Source: RGIG1995 sp045587445
GTDB taxonomy: Bacteria > Bacillota > Clostridia > Oscillospirales > CAG-272
Direction of reading: 5' to 3'
Length of the DNA: 27,019 nucleotides
Assembly (NCBI GenBank): GCA_045587445.1
Contig: JAZNCH010000055.1
Location: 1-27,019 of the forward strand
Positions within the stretch are counted from its first letter, which is position 1; every line of letters begins with the position of its first letter. A model generated the notes under the pieces. It was not told the origin of the DNA. It ran no database searches and saw nothing but the letters and a program-made list of their open reading frames with translations. Of the stretch, positions 9,601-17,312 are shown piece by piece. Made by a program: the position numbers and the translations under genes.

Positions 9601-9918
9601 GTTAGAGAACAAGAACTGACCTGTAATCTTGTTTTCAAGTGCCCATTCGCCCGATTCTTTCTGTACATAAAAGTTATATTTTTCATTCTGGAGCATCGGC
9701 ACACCGTTGTTCATTGTCTCAATCTTCTGAGCAGCCGTGTTGAATGTTTTTTCCAAATAGTTTTCTCTGTAGTAATCGGGAGACTTTGCTCCTGATGATT
9801 CTTCGGTTTTATTCTTAGTATTAGCAGCACCGAATACAGGGAGAACAGTTAAGTTTGCGAGTACGCCGATAATCATTACGAGCGACATAAACGCTGATAT
9901 AATTCTGAATTTTTTCAT
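6658..9918 (-). CDS. Secreted DUF5696 domain protein, 1086 aa, with acidic Thr/Glu-rich tail
   Basis: A signal peptide (about residues 1-31, VFG-AA cleavage region) exports the protein. Residues 45-320 form a beta-rich N-terminal part. Residues about 340-880 match what I recognise as DUF5696: GYIFVPDGSGTIIRFED at 341-357, PDFDFNYVYN at 641-650, LGATSLSVGSLGSDLNSDF at 711-729 and SVPFMGMVLHG at 790-800. The regular alternation of strand-ending acidic motifs with helices suggests a TIM-barrel glycoside-hydrolase-like fold, which is inference. A charged helical stretch (about 893-942), a small beta segment (985-1025) and a Glu/Thr/Pro tail with repeated DPAETT units follow. There is no LPXTG motif or C-terminal membrane helix. 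The gene sits 21 bp after the NHL-Yip1 gene and 18 bp before a permease. An AAGGAGAG site precedes the ATG. Confidence 0.75.
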   Translation of the reverse strand: MKKFRIISAFMSLVMIIGVLANLTVLPVFGAANTKNKTEESSGAKSPDYYRENYLEKTFNTAAQKIETMNNGVPMLQNEKYNFYVQKESGEWALENKITGQFLFSNPYGVGGIKASDDTKMNLLSQVLISYSDSGVKKTYTSYKDCVTLGQVKVKNLKNGVRIEYAVGNEETRKLLPMQITEERFMSEIFDLIPDEINGRTNRDKYTLESLYQRKDLKDPTLTNAAKKDLVAKFPIVEKYAIRVFSTDAKENEMRRMETLIKTYCPQYSFEELEYDHNLVGYVAKDKAPAVFKFALEYSLTDEGVDMRLGANGIRFDESVYTLDSMKILPYVGAGSSDNTGYIFVPDGSGTIIRFEDVIGKPVTIGGKLYGQDYAFHKITGSTQQTMRFPVYGVVETGIRTETTEVNGEIVIKQYDVNSGFLAIITEGDSLATVYAETGGALHKYNTAYTSFNPRPSDEYNLADSISVGSNATWTVVSDRKYTGSYRIKYVMLEDQTLAAAKAEENKDFKSYDATYVGMAKAYRDYLYSTEQLVKLDENKVKEDIPLYIEALGTIDTTEKFLSFPITVEKPLTTFDDLLTMHSELDAEGLSNINFKLTGFANGGISSTVPSKVKFQKKTGGNKTFTEMVKTAEEKGFGLYPDFDFNYVYNTSFADGFSFKQDAVRTIDNRYTQKKKYDNVYQTLMETGNVVISVSAFSEFYEGFNNDMQKLGATSLSVGSLGSDLNSDFDEDDPFNREDARYETVKLLKNMREDYTSVMSNAGNAYVLAYVDHLLNVSLDSSRYILASQSVPFMGMVLHGAVEFAGTPLNTTGNIAYEMLKIIENGASPYFLLAYDNTSELKDDPVYAQYFSVTYDIWKEDLVGYYNVLNDALNDVQSALIVDHEFVQGERVPTEQELVEDAEALKAAQEEDAINKVHQEEKARRAEILAAKLEAIKNAQQNTQDPNNTTTDPSTEEDSMVNPDTSVEEAEPEDEEEDLIDVKTKYLTKTGTVVKVTYSNGKVFILNYNSFDITVNGRTVKALGFIESTVAEEEKFVETETPESSSEETIETTDPAETTDPAETTGTPEETGAPESTGTPETTVQN

Positions 9919-9939
9919 TTTTACTCTCTCCTTTCTCCT

Positions 9940-12075
9940 CTATATTCGATAAGATATTTCTGTAACTATAGCTGTAATAAAGCCTACTACATTTGTAAGC
10001 AATGTTGTGAACAACAATGCAATAAACATAATAAACACCATAGCAACTATAGTACCGAGACACGTTACAACGTTCTTAACCAAGGAATAGTCGTGTGTAA
10101 CCATTGTTCCCGTAAACACAAGCAAACCAACCCAAATAAATGCAAACGTTTCAAGAAGAGTTACGATTGAAGCTTCATTTGCTGTTACAAAGTTTGTGCA
10201 AATAGTTGCGGGAATGATAAGCAAAGGCAGGGGAGCAAGTGCATAGGAGGTTGCAATAAATATATCCTTGAAGCTTCCTTCACCTTCCATAAGTGTAGTG
10301 AGACACCAGTTACCGATAACCCAAAGCATAAGAGGAACAATAACTGAAATAATCTGTACCAAAATACTCGGATAAGAATCGGTAGGATTAAAGATATACG
10401 CCGCACCCACTGTCTGATATGTAAATGTCACAATTGCAAACACAATATAGAAGATAGCACCGCGCAGCGAACCTCTCTTTTCATGCTTCAAATCCCAGAA
10501 ACCGTCAAAGGGATGGAAAATCAAGTGGTTTGCATATAGAATTTCTTGCCAGAACGTGCGTTTCTTTCCCGAAATAGCAACTTCGTGGTTAACCTTAGCC
10601 GCATATCCAAAAAACTTAGTAGCACCAATACATACGGCAACTATTACAATCGGAATTATATAAATAATTTTTCCAATCAAGTCCTTACGGTACATCTTAA
10701 ACGAATTTGAATAGTTCTTTGTATCGTAAGCATCGGTAAAGTATTCCATAGATTCAGTCCATTTACCCGAACGGTAAAGAGCCTTACCTATACCGATATA
10801 AGCAGCGTCGAAGTTGTTGTTTCGCTGGAGAATAGTTTCCCAGTCTTTCTGAGCTTTATCATAATTACGGTTGTTCTGATTCTCAATAGCATTTAAGAGA
10901 ATTTCACCGTATTCTGTTCTTGTAAATACTGTAAAGGAACCGGAACTCTTGTCGAGCAACAATATCTTTTCATCCTGATATGTAATAGCAGCCATAGCTC
11001 TAAGGTTACCGATCTGTGTACCAATATCACCAAAGATAAACAAGAGGTTACCGTATTCATCGTATGTAAATACTTTAGAACGCTTAGAGTCAATTATCGA
11101 CCATGTGTTTTGCGGACCAAGAGCTACGTCAACGATAACTGACGTTCCTATGGGAGCAGTTGTGGTAGTAGACATATTCTGAACATCTACTTCACCAAAT
11201 CCAAAGAAGCCAGTACGCTTCATAATATCGTCCCCGGATACGTTAAGTTTCTTAACAGGGGAGAAATCCGAGCCCTTGTTTCTTGTAGCCGCCTGCTGAG
11301 CCCCTTCATCAATAGATGATGTTGTTACGTAAATAAATCCTCTGTGGTCAATAGTAATGTTATTGAACTCGGTACTTACGTACTGCTCCGCTCTCTCCTT
11401 CTGCTTATCCGTTTGGAAATATCTCCAAAGCTTTTCCCACGCGGTAAGTGTTACTTTCTGTGCACCTACGAAACACTGGAACGAGCCGTCGGGATTCAAT
11501 GCGATTACACCCATGTACGTACTGGATGAAATAACGTACATAGTACCTGCCGAGTCAACAGAAAGTGCTACAGGTCTGTATACAGAGTTTGCAGGAAAAA
11601 CGTCTGCTTGAGGTTCTTCAACTGTTCTTATGTAAGAACCGTCTTTTTTATCAAATATTACTATTCTCTTGTTGTCTGTATCTGCGACATAGATATTACC
11701 ATTGCCGATATAAACGCCGTTGGGGTTTGTCAAAGCATCCGGAATACCGTTGCTGTTTGTAAATGATCTGATAGAGAACTTATATTTATAGTATCTGTCA
11801 AGAACAATAATTCTGTTGTTACCTGAGTCAGCAATATATACGTTTCCATCTTCATCTGTTTCAAGGTCAGCGGGATTTTTTAATGCTGTGCTGATACCCA
11901 TATATGCAGAATCAACTATCTGTTCGGGAGTATACGCATCGGGGGATGCAACTCCAAAACCGTCCTGTGAATATGTATATGTTCCATAGGAGGATGCCGC
12001 TACTGCGGGTACAACTCCTATGAACATCATAAGACAAAGTGTCAGGGCGGCTATTTTTACTAATTTCTTATTCAT
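9940..12075 (-). CDS. NHL-repeat, TPR and Yip1-domain membrane protein
   Basis: The 711-residue protein is a clear domain chain. A signal peptide occupies residues 1-27 (AVA-A). NHL-type propeller repeats run from about 62 to 395, with units such as GNVYIADSGNNRIIVLD (77-93) and GNIYVADTDNKRIVIFD (126-142). A TPR-like helical pair is at about 402-455 (YDKAQKDWETILQRNN, AAYIGIGKALYRSGKW). A membrane helix lies at 468-489. A Yip1-type domain (about 508-705) then begins with the ANHLIFHPFDGFWDLKHEKR segment and has about five more helices. The topology places the propeller and TPR outside the cell. It lies between the first permease pair and the DUF5696 gene in a tightly spaced operon, suggesting an accessory scaffold or ligand-sensing partner of the transporter. 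No enzymatic motif is visible. Confidence 0.8.
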   Translation of the reverse strand: MNKKLVKIAALTLCLMMFIGVVPAVAASSYGTYTYSQDGFGVASPDAYTPEQIVDSAYMGISTALKNPADLETDEDGNVYIADSGNNRIIVLDRYYKYKFSIRSFTNSNGIPDALTNPNGVYIGNGNIYVADTDNKRIVIFDKKDGSYIRTVEEPQADVFPANSVYRPVALSVDSAGTMYVISSSTYMGVIALNPDGSFQCFVGAQKVTLTAWEKLWRYFQTDKQKERAEQYVSTEFNNITIDHRGFIYVTTSSIDEGAQQAATRNKGSDFSPVKKLNVSGDDIMKRTGFFGFGEVDVQNMSTTTTAPIGTSVIVDVALGPQNTWSIIDSKRSKVFTYDEYGNLLFIFGDIGTQIGNLRAMAAITYQDEKILLLDKSSGSFTVFTRTEYGEILLNAIENQNNRNYDKAQKDWETILQRNNNFDAAYIGIGKALYRSGKWTESMEYFTDAYDTKNYSNSFKMYRKDLIGKIIYIIPIVIVAVCIGATKFFGYAAKVNHEVAISGKKRTFWQEILYANHLIFHPFDGFWDLKHEKRGSLRGAIFYIVFAIVTFTYQTVGAAYIFNPTDSYPSILVQIISVIVPLMLWVIGNWCLTTLMEGEGSFKDIFIATSYALAPLPLLIIPATICTNFVTANEASIVTLLETFAFIWVGLLVFTGTMVTHDYSLVKNVVTCLGTIVAMVFIMFIALLFTTLLTNVVGFITAIVTEISYRI

Positions 12076-12093
12076 AATAACCTCTCCCTTTCT

Positions 12094-12969
12094 TTAGTCT
12101 TTCATACCTGATGAGCCCATCGTCTCAATAATGTTACTCTGTGAAATAACGAATACGAGGATAGGAACCAACATACTGATAACTGTTGCGGCAGCCGAAG
12201 CACCCTGACGTGAAATACCGTCGGTTACTAACTGGCTTACAGCATAGTTAAATGATTTGAGCTGTTCGCTCTGAATGTAAATAGATGCGCCGGAGTTCCA
12301 GAGATCTTTAAAGCTGTAGCACACGAGTGTCAGCCAAGCAGGCTTAACCATGGGCATTGCTATAACCCAGAACGTCTTCCACTCTGTAGCACCGTCAATA
12401 CGGGCAGATTCAAGAACCGCGTTGTTTACGTTTGTTTCCATAAATTGTTTCATCAAGTACAAACCAAGCGATGTACACCATGCAGGTACTATGCGAGCAA
12501 GATATGTATCAATCCAACCCAACCATGAAAGTGTAATAAAGTTTGCAATTGCAGAAACTGTACTGTGGAACATCAACGAAGCAACTATAAGGGCAAATAT
12601 ACCGTTTCCGCCGGGGAACTTAATCTTTGCCAATGCGTAAGCACACATTGAAGACAAGAGCAAGTTACCAAATGTTCCTGCTACAGAAATAAATACTGTA
12701 TTGAATATGTATCTTGAGAAAGGAACCCAAGAAGTGTTCATCAAGTTAAACAAATCCTTGAAGTTGTTGAACGTAGGACTTGTTACGTAGAATCTTGGAG
12801 GGAACATCCAAAGTTCGTCGAGAGGTTTAAGGGACTGGATAACCGTGTAATACATAGGTATGAACAGGAACAATCCCATCAAGAAGAGGAAAAGTCCAAT
12901 TCCGATATCGCCGCCGTACGAACGGTTAAGCACAACTCTATGCTTTCTTGTTCTTAATTTCTTAGCCAT
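12094..12969 (-). CDS. Carbohydrate ABC transporter permease, MalG/UgpE type (first pair)
   Basis: The 291-residue permease has an Arg/Lys-rich N-terminus, about six membrane helices and an EAA loop at residues 186-210 (LESARIDGATEW ... AMPMVKP). The start codon lies one base after the stop of the preceding permease gene, so translation is probably coupled and the two products should pair. The substrate is unknown. As with the other permeases here, it needs an ATPase that is not encoded in the window, presumably a shared MsmX/UgpC-type subunit (established for many Firmicute sugar importers, inferred here). Confidence 0.9.
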   Translation of the reverse strand: MAKKLRTRKHRVVLNRSYGGDIGIGLFLFLMGLFLFIPMYYTVIQSLKPLDELWMFPPRFYVTSPTFNNFKDLFNLMNTSWVPFSRYIFNTVFISVAGTFGNLLLSSMCAYALAKIKFPGGNGIFALIVASLMFHSTVSAIANFITLSWLGWIDTYLARIVPAWCTSLGLYLMKQFMETNVNNAVLESARIDGATEWKTFWVIAMPMVKPAWLTLVCYSFKDLWNSGASIYIQSEQLKSFNYAVSQLVTDGISRQGASAAATVISMLVPILVFVISQSNIIETMGSSGMKD

Positions 12970-12970
12970 A

Positions 12971-13921
12971 TCAGTTACCTACCTTCGACAAGAGTTTCTT
13001 GACTAATGCGTTTGAGCCGTACATTATTAAGAACAGCACTGTTGCAATAGCCGAAGCATAACCTACTTCCCAACGAGTGGTACCGTAGTCTTCCAAGTGG
13101 TGCATAATCGTATGAGCCGCGTAGTCAACTGAGGGGAAGCCTGCGAGTGATGTAACTATCGCGCCGAAGCCGAATGCCTGTGTAATAGCCATAACCGCAC
13201 CAAACATAAGCTGTGGTTTCATGGTAGGCAATGTAACATACCAAAGCTCTTGCCAACGGTTCTTTATACCGTCAACCGCACCCGCCTCGTAAAGCGAATG
13301 GTCAACGCCCTGGAAACCTGCGATAAAAGAAAGGAACGCAGTACCGAGTGAAGTCCAAAGAGCAACTACAATACAAATAGGCATTACGTAATCAGCATCT
13401 TGGAACCACTGAATAGGCATTGAAATGAAGCCTAAGTCAATCAAAAGTGCATTTGCATATCCATATGAGTCAGAGGAGAACACGATGCTCCACATAAGAT
13501 ATGCGCCACCCGAAATTGAGGGTGAGTAGAAAATCAATGTAACGATCGATCTGAGCTTAGGTGAAAGCTCGTTAATGAACCAAGCGCATATGAACGAAAG
13601 CAAATATGAACCGGGACCAACGATCGCAGCAAATATAAATGTATTTTTTACGGATGTAATAAAAATATCATCATCAAGAAACAATCTTACGTAGTTATCC
13701 ATCCATACAATGTTAGGTGTTTGAAGCATATTGAAGTCTGTAAAACTCAATATTATAGATACACCAACGGGTAATATCGTAAATATGAAGAAGAGAATAA
13801 CGAAGGGCGCAATCATTAAGTACGCCGTTTTGTTACGCTTAATCTCTTTCCATGTCCACTGCGCTTTAGTCATTTCCGAACGATTAACAGCTTTTTTCTT
13901 TACTGCAGTGTTTGCGGACAT
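12971..13921 (-). CDS. Sugar ABC transporter permease, MalF/UgpA type (first pair)
   Basis: The 316-residue inner-membrane subunit has a cytoplasmic N-terminus of about 33 residues, a first helix at about 34-60, the family segment SFTDFNMLQTPNIVWMDNY after it, and an EAA loop at 211-236 (YEAGAVDGIKNRW ... TLPTMKP). It starts 104 bp after the binding protein gene, behind a GC-rich hairpin, with an AAGGAG ribosome site. It should form a heterodimer with the next gene product. Unlike the second MalF-type subunit (5671-6639), it has only a modest loop between its third and fourth helices. Confidence 0.9.
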   Translation of the reverse strand: MSANTAVKKKAVNRSEMTKAQWTWKEIKRNKTAYLMIAPFVILFFIFTILPVGVSIILSFTDFNMLQTPNIVWMDNYVRLFLDDDIFITSVKNTFIFAAIVGPGSYLLSFICAWFINELSPKLRSIVTLIFYSPSISGGAYLMWSIVFSSDSYGYANALLIDLGFISMPIQWFQDADYVMPICIVVALWTSLGTAFLSFIAGFQGVDHSLYEAGAVDGIKNRWQELWYVTLPTMKPQLMFGAVMAITQAFGFGAIVTSLAGFPSVDYAAHTIMHHLEDYGTTRWEVGYASAIATVLFLIMYGSNALVKKLLSKVGN

Positions 13922-13987
13922 GTTTGATCAACTCCTTTTTTTAGAATGTATATAATATATAATATAAATATGAAAGTTTTTTCTTTA

Positions 13988-14008
13988 GGGGCGCTTATTC
14001 TGCGCCCC
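13988..14008 (-). other. GC-rich intercistronic hairpin after the solute-binding protein gene
   Basis: GGGGCGC (13988-13994) and GCGCCCC (14002-14008) form a perfect 7-bp stem with a 7-nt loop, 18 bases past the binding protein stop codon. On the transcribed strand it is followed by A-rich sequence rather than a U-run. It is therefore more likely an mRNA-stabilising or processing element that raises binding protein levels over permease levels than a full terminator (inference). Confidence 0.6.
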
Positions 14009-14025
14009 ATAGGGCTAAAACGCTT

Positions 14026-17000
14026 TTATTCGGACTCAATATAATCCGCAGAGTTTGAATATGAAATTTCCAGATAATCAAAACCAAATTCTTTACGTTT
14101 TCTTGTAATTTCCTTGTTGATTTCTGTTACATAGTCAAGCATTGCTTCTGTAGCATTCGCACCGTTATTATATACATCCATAAATGCGAAGTCAACATAA
14201 CGAGTAATGATATATCCACCGGGATATTCTGTAATACCTACAGTTTTTTCAAATTGATCCATAAGGTTTTCGTACTCACGCGAAGACCAAGGAAGTTCGG
14301 AAAGCGCTTCTGTATTTGCAGTTGCATTCTTGGAAGACTGTCCAACTACCGCAACAAGTTCGTTAGAATAGTTAGACTGTACGTTGCCTCTTGTAAACCA
14401 TTCAAGGAACTTCCAGCAATCTTCCGTATTATCTTCGGCGCCCTTCATAAGACATACACCCTCAGTCGTTACAACCGAGCAGTTGTTAATTTCACCGTTT
14501 TCATCAACGAAACCGGGAAGAGATATGAATTCCCACAAGCCGTCAATTTCGGGAGCAAATACTGTCAACTGGTTATAAAGTGTAATGTAGTCGGAAATAA
14601 GAATAGGCATTTCACCTGTTCTGAAACGGTTAGCCGCTTCGTATGTAAGCGGGAATTTGTAAGACTGGAACAAGTCTGTGAGTTCTGTAAACGCTGAAAG
14701 TGCTACGTTAGACGAAAGATTAATTCTCTTACCGTCATCTGCGTACATTTCGCCGCCCATCTGATAGAGGAAGAGTTTTGTTCCCGCAGTCTTTGAGGGG
14801 AAACCTATTGTCATATTGTTTGTCTGAAGTACAGGGATAATGTTCTTCAAATCGTCCCAAGTTCTCGGAACTTCAACATTAAGGTCTGCCAAAATGTCCA
14901 TTCTGTAGAACATCATAAGGAATGTCATTGTGTTGGGCAAACCGTATGTCTTTCCGTAAAGTGTAAGCGTATCGTTTGCAGCTTTGGGGAATCTCTTCAT
15001 TACCTCATCAAAGCCCTCCATATCATTCAAAGGAAGAACTGCATCACGAATAGCGTAGTTTACGCAGTCCGCAGAAGCGAGGAATGCTATGTCAGGTCCA
15101 ATGCCTGCAAGTGTTGACTGAAGTACACCGCCGGATACCAACTTAATTTCTACGGAAACATCGTTGTTCTGCATAAAGTCGCTATCAACCAACTGACGCA
15201 TAATCTTAGACTTTTCACGTCCGATCGTCGTCCATACTTCAACCTTAGAGTCGCCGTCAATTTCAACGGTAGCCCCCAATGTAGAATAATCTATAAAGAA
15301 ACTGAGTACAAACGCCTTTGTTTCAAACCAAAGAGTCTGGAAAATGTTTGAATTTGCCTTAGGAAGCTTTGTTCCGGGTGTCTGGAATACAAAATAGTCA
15401 ACTTCAAGCGGTTGAGCTCTGGAGTCGAGCAACCAAGTTCCCAAAGTACCAATGTATGTCTTAAGGTTAACAAGGTTCTTTGCAACTTCCTTTTCGTCGC
15501 TTGTCATTCTTTCAAGAAGAATAACTATCTTATTAAGAGTAGCAACGTGAGAACCGGTCTGTCCTGTAACCTCTTCAAGCAACTTACCTACAGCTTTAAG
15601 CTCTCTTGCTGAGAAAATAAGATTGTTAATAGCTTCGGGAACAAGTCTGCTGAAGTTGTAATCTCTGAATTCGTCAGGCTCAGATCCCGTAATCATTAAT
15701 ATCTTAAGGTAAGATTCATTCATCAAATTAAGCACGTTGTCTACACGGTTAAGAACTTCATTCATTGAACCGAGTACAACTTCAAACTTAATTTCATATT
15801 CTTTACCCGCTTCAAAATAGAACTGATAAGGCGTTCCGTCTTTAGACGAAATCACCGCGTTCTGCCAAGAATCTTTGTAAAGGAATTCAAGATAGTTTGC
15901 TTCTTCGAATGGGATTTCTCCATTAATATATATACGGCGTGAAACGTACATACCTTCAAGTTGGGACTGTTTGAACCTCATTGCGAGTTCATAAAGACCG
16001 CTCTTCTCGGGTTTGATAGTGTACTTTATCCACTGTCCCGCTGTCTTCCACTTGTCGCTGCCTATTGTGTTAAGTTTTGTTTTCGCCGGATCCTGGGGGG
16101 ATGTTATGGGCGAAGATCTATCGTTCAAAGGATAGATAGTCTGTTCAGAAACGAGAATGGGGTGCTCGGGATCGCTCGATCTTTCAGCCTCTATAAAAAT
16201 CTTCGCATCTTCTGCAGGCTTATAACCATTTGCCTTGTATTCAGCCAACACTTCTTCGTATGTCGGAAGGTCTTTTGAAGGCATAAAGGTAATCGTCGAG
16301 AAAACTACAGGTTCTCTTACAGCTTCAAAAGTAAGCATGTGCTCACCGGCAGTAAGGTAAACCTCCAACGGTTCAACAACAAACCCCGTCGAGTCGCAGA
16401 AAGTATATGTATTCCACGTAGGAACCTGCTCCTTTGTAGGTCGAATATCATTCTCTGTAAGGTCCTGTTTGAATACGCCGCCTTCTTCAAGATTGTCCAC
16501 CCAAGTCTTAGGCATAGTGAGGTATCTTGCTTCAGAAAAAGGTATTTTTCCGTCAATGTAAAGCATACGTTCAATCGATGTAGCCTTAGCCAAAACAGAG
16601 AAGTATTCAATATTGAGGACATAAAGACCCGCCTTTTCAACGTTGATCTTAAATGTTGCAGCCCCCTTCTCAGGTAAGTATACCGATTTTACTGCTTTTT
16701 TATAATTTTGTTTTGTTTGCTCTTCGGTGTAAACAACAACGTCCTTGTCCTTGTCTGTTCCCTCAGAACCAACATAAGCTTCCGCAAAATTCACAGTAAA
16801 CGTGTCGGTCGCTTTTTTTACATCGCCGAGCGATGCACGGTAGTCGTTGTAATCAAGCGTATCAAGGATAGCTTTAATTTCCTCCAACGACGATGTGGTC
16901 TTCTCAGGTTTTTCCGTTCCCGAGTCAGTCGCGGTTTCTTTGGTCGCAAATACGCCGGTAGCCAGCGTACCCATAACCATAAGCACCGTCAGAAATCCAC

Positions 17001-17031
17001 ATAAAATTCTTTTGAATATGGATTTTGTCAT
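14026..17031 (-). CDS. Large extracellular solute-binding protein (family 1) with two jelly-roll-like modules
   Basis: The first gene of the seven-gene operon encodes 1001 residues. I choose the ATG at 17031 because GGAGG lies 7 bases upstream; the in-frame ATG at 17046 has no ribosome site and would include that GGAGG in its coding sequence. A signal peptide (1-29, ending GVFA) lacks a lipobox Cys. Two related beta-rich modules follow, at about 75-250 and 275-425. Each has a 'GLY-L' strand and then a YIDGKIPFSEARYL or YINGEIPFEEANYL block, so they look like a duplicated CBM6/35-like jelly roll. A helical linker spans about 425-590. The SBP_bac_1 domain is at about 595-955 (VEVWTTIGREKSK, GPDIAFLASAD, TYGLPNTMTFLMMFYRMDIL, VPRTWDDL). 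It probably delivers a glycan-type ligand to the adjacent permeases. The ligand and the mode of anchoring are unknown. Confidence 0.85.
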   Translation of the reverse strand: MTKSIFKRILCGFLTVLMVMGTLATGVFATKETATDSGTEKPEKTTSSLEEIKAILDTLDYNDYRASLGDVKKATDTFTVNFAEAYVGSEGTDKDKDVVVYTEEQTKQNYKKAVKSVYLPEKGAATFKINVEKAGLYVLNIEYFSVLAKATSIERMLYIDGKIPFSEARYLTMPKTWVDNLEEGGVFKQDLTENDIRPTKEQVPTWNTYTFCDSTGFVVEPLEVYLTAGEHMLTFEAVREPVVFSTITFMPSKDLPTYEEVLAEYKANGYKPAEDAKIFIEAERSSDPEHPILVSEQTIYPLNDRSSPITSPQDPAKTKLNTIGSDKWKTAGQWIKYTIKPEKSGLYELAMRFKQSQLEGMYVSRRIYINGEIPFEEANYLEFLYKDSWQNAVISSKDGTPYQFYFEAGKEYEIKFEVVLGSMNEVLNRVDNVLNLMNESYLKILMITGSEPDEFRDYNFSRLVPEAINNLIFSARELKAVGKLLEEVTGQTGSHVATLNKIVILLERMTSDEKEVAKNLVNLKTYIGTLGTWLLDSRAQPLEVDYFVFQTPGTKLPKANSNIFQTLWFETKAFVLSFFIDYSTLGATVEIDGDSKVEVWTTIGREKSKIMRQLVDSDFMQNNDVSVEIKLVSGGVLQSTLAGIGPDIAFLASADCVNYAIRDAVLPLNDMEGFDEVMKRFPKAANDTLTLYGKTYGLPNTMTFLMMFYRMDILADLNVEVPRTWDDLKNIIPVLQTNNMTIGFPSKTAGTKLFLYQMGGEMYADDGKRINLSSNVALSAFTELTDLFQSYKFPLTYEAANRFRTGEMPILISDYITLYNQLTVFAPEIDGLWEFISLPGFVDENGEINNCSVVTTEGVCLMKGAEDNTEDCWKFLEWFTRGNVQSNYSNELVAVVGQSSKNATANTEALSELPWSSREYENLMDQFEKTVGITEYPGGYIITRYVDFAFMDVYNNGANATEAMLDYVTEINKEITRKRKEFGFDYLEISYSNSADYIESE

Positions 17032-17101
17032 GGTCTTTCCTCCCATAAAGATTTGATAAACTTAACACATTAATTTAAAGCAGGGAGCCGTTTTGTTCTA
17101 T

Positions 17102-17179
17102 AAAAAAACAACGCAAAAACACTACTCCGCCCCTATCATCAAAGCGTAGTACTGCCTCATACCCTTATAATCCTGCGTT
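17102..17179 (-). promoter_or_regulatory. Attenuator-like structured leader of the transporter operon
   Basis: On the transcribed minus strand an outer stem AACGCA (17179-17174) pairs with TGCGTT (17115-17110), and UUUUUUU follows almost directly (17108-17102). Inside it, ACTA-CGCTTT (17150-17141) pairs with GGGGCG-(GAG)-TAGT (17133-17121) around a 7-nt loop, using some G-U pairs. It lies about 30-100 nt into a leader of roughly 175 nt. It could be an intrinsic terminator gating the operon, possibly controlled by a ligand or by translation of the short ORF inside it. I do not recognise a known riboswitch class. Confidence 0.4.
17122..17160 (-). other. Possible 12-residue leader ORF (MRQYYALMIGAE)
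   Basis: An ATG at 17160 opens a 12-codon frame ending in TAG within the operon leader. Its codons span most of the inner hairpin, so ribosome movement could alter the fold. Upstream AGGA and AAGGG stretches are poorly spaced for a ribosome site. It is short enough to arise by chance. Confidence 0.25.
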
Positions 17180-17214
17180 TCACCGCCGGAAATGCCGTAA
17201 TTTAGTGCGTAATT

Positions 17215-17243
17215 ATAATATCATACCCCCCTCCAAAAGTCAA
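17215..17243 (-). promoter_or_regulatory. Predicted sigma-A promoter of the seven-gene transporter operon
   Basis: TTGACT (17243-17238) and TATTAT (17220-17215) are separated by 17 bp on the minus strand. A TATAAT 3 bp further on (17217-17212) would give a 20-bp spacer. The start site would be near 17206, about 175 nt before the coding start. Confidence 0.65.
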
Positions 17244-17312
17244 TAGAAGCACCAACCTTTTTTCTTATTATATATAGTAATACATTTATCAAAACCACCT
17301 AAAAGTTTACAT

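Noticed and set aside
17032..17046. Start of the large binding protein at 17046
   Set aside because: That frame would translate the GGAGG ribosome site itself (MGGKT...); the ATG at 17031 is correctly spaced behind it.
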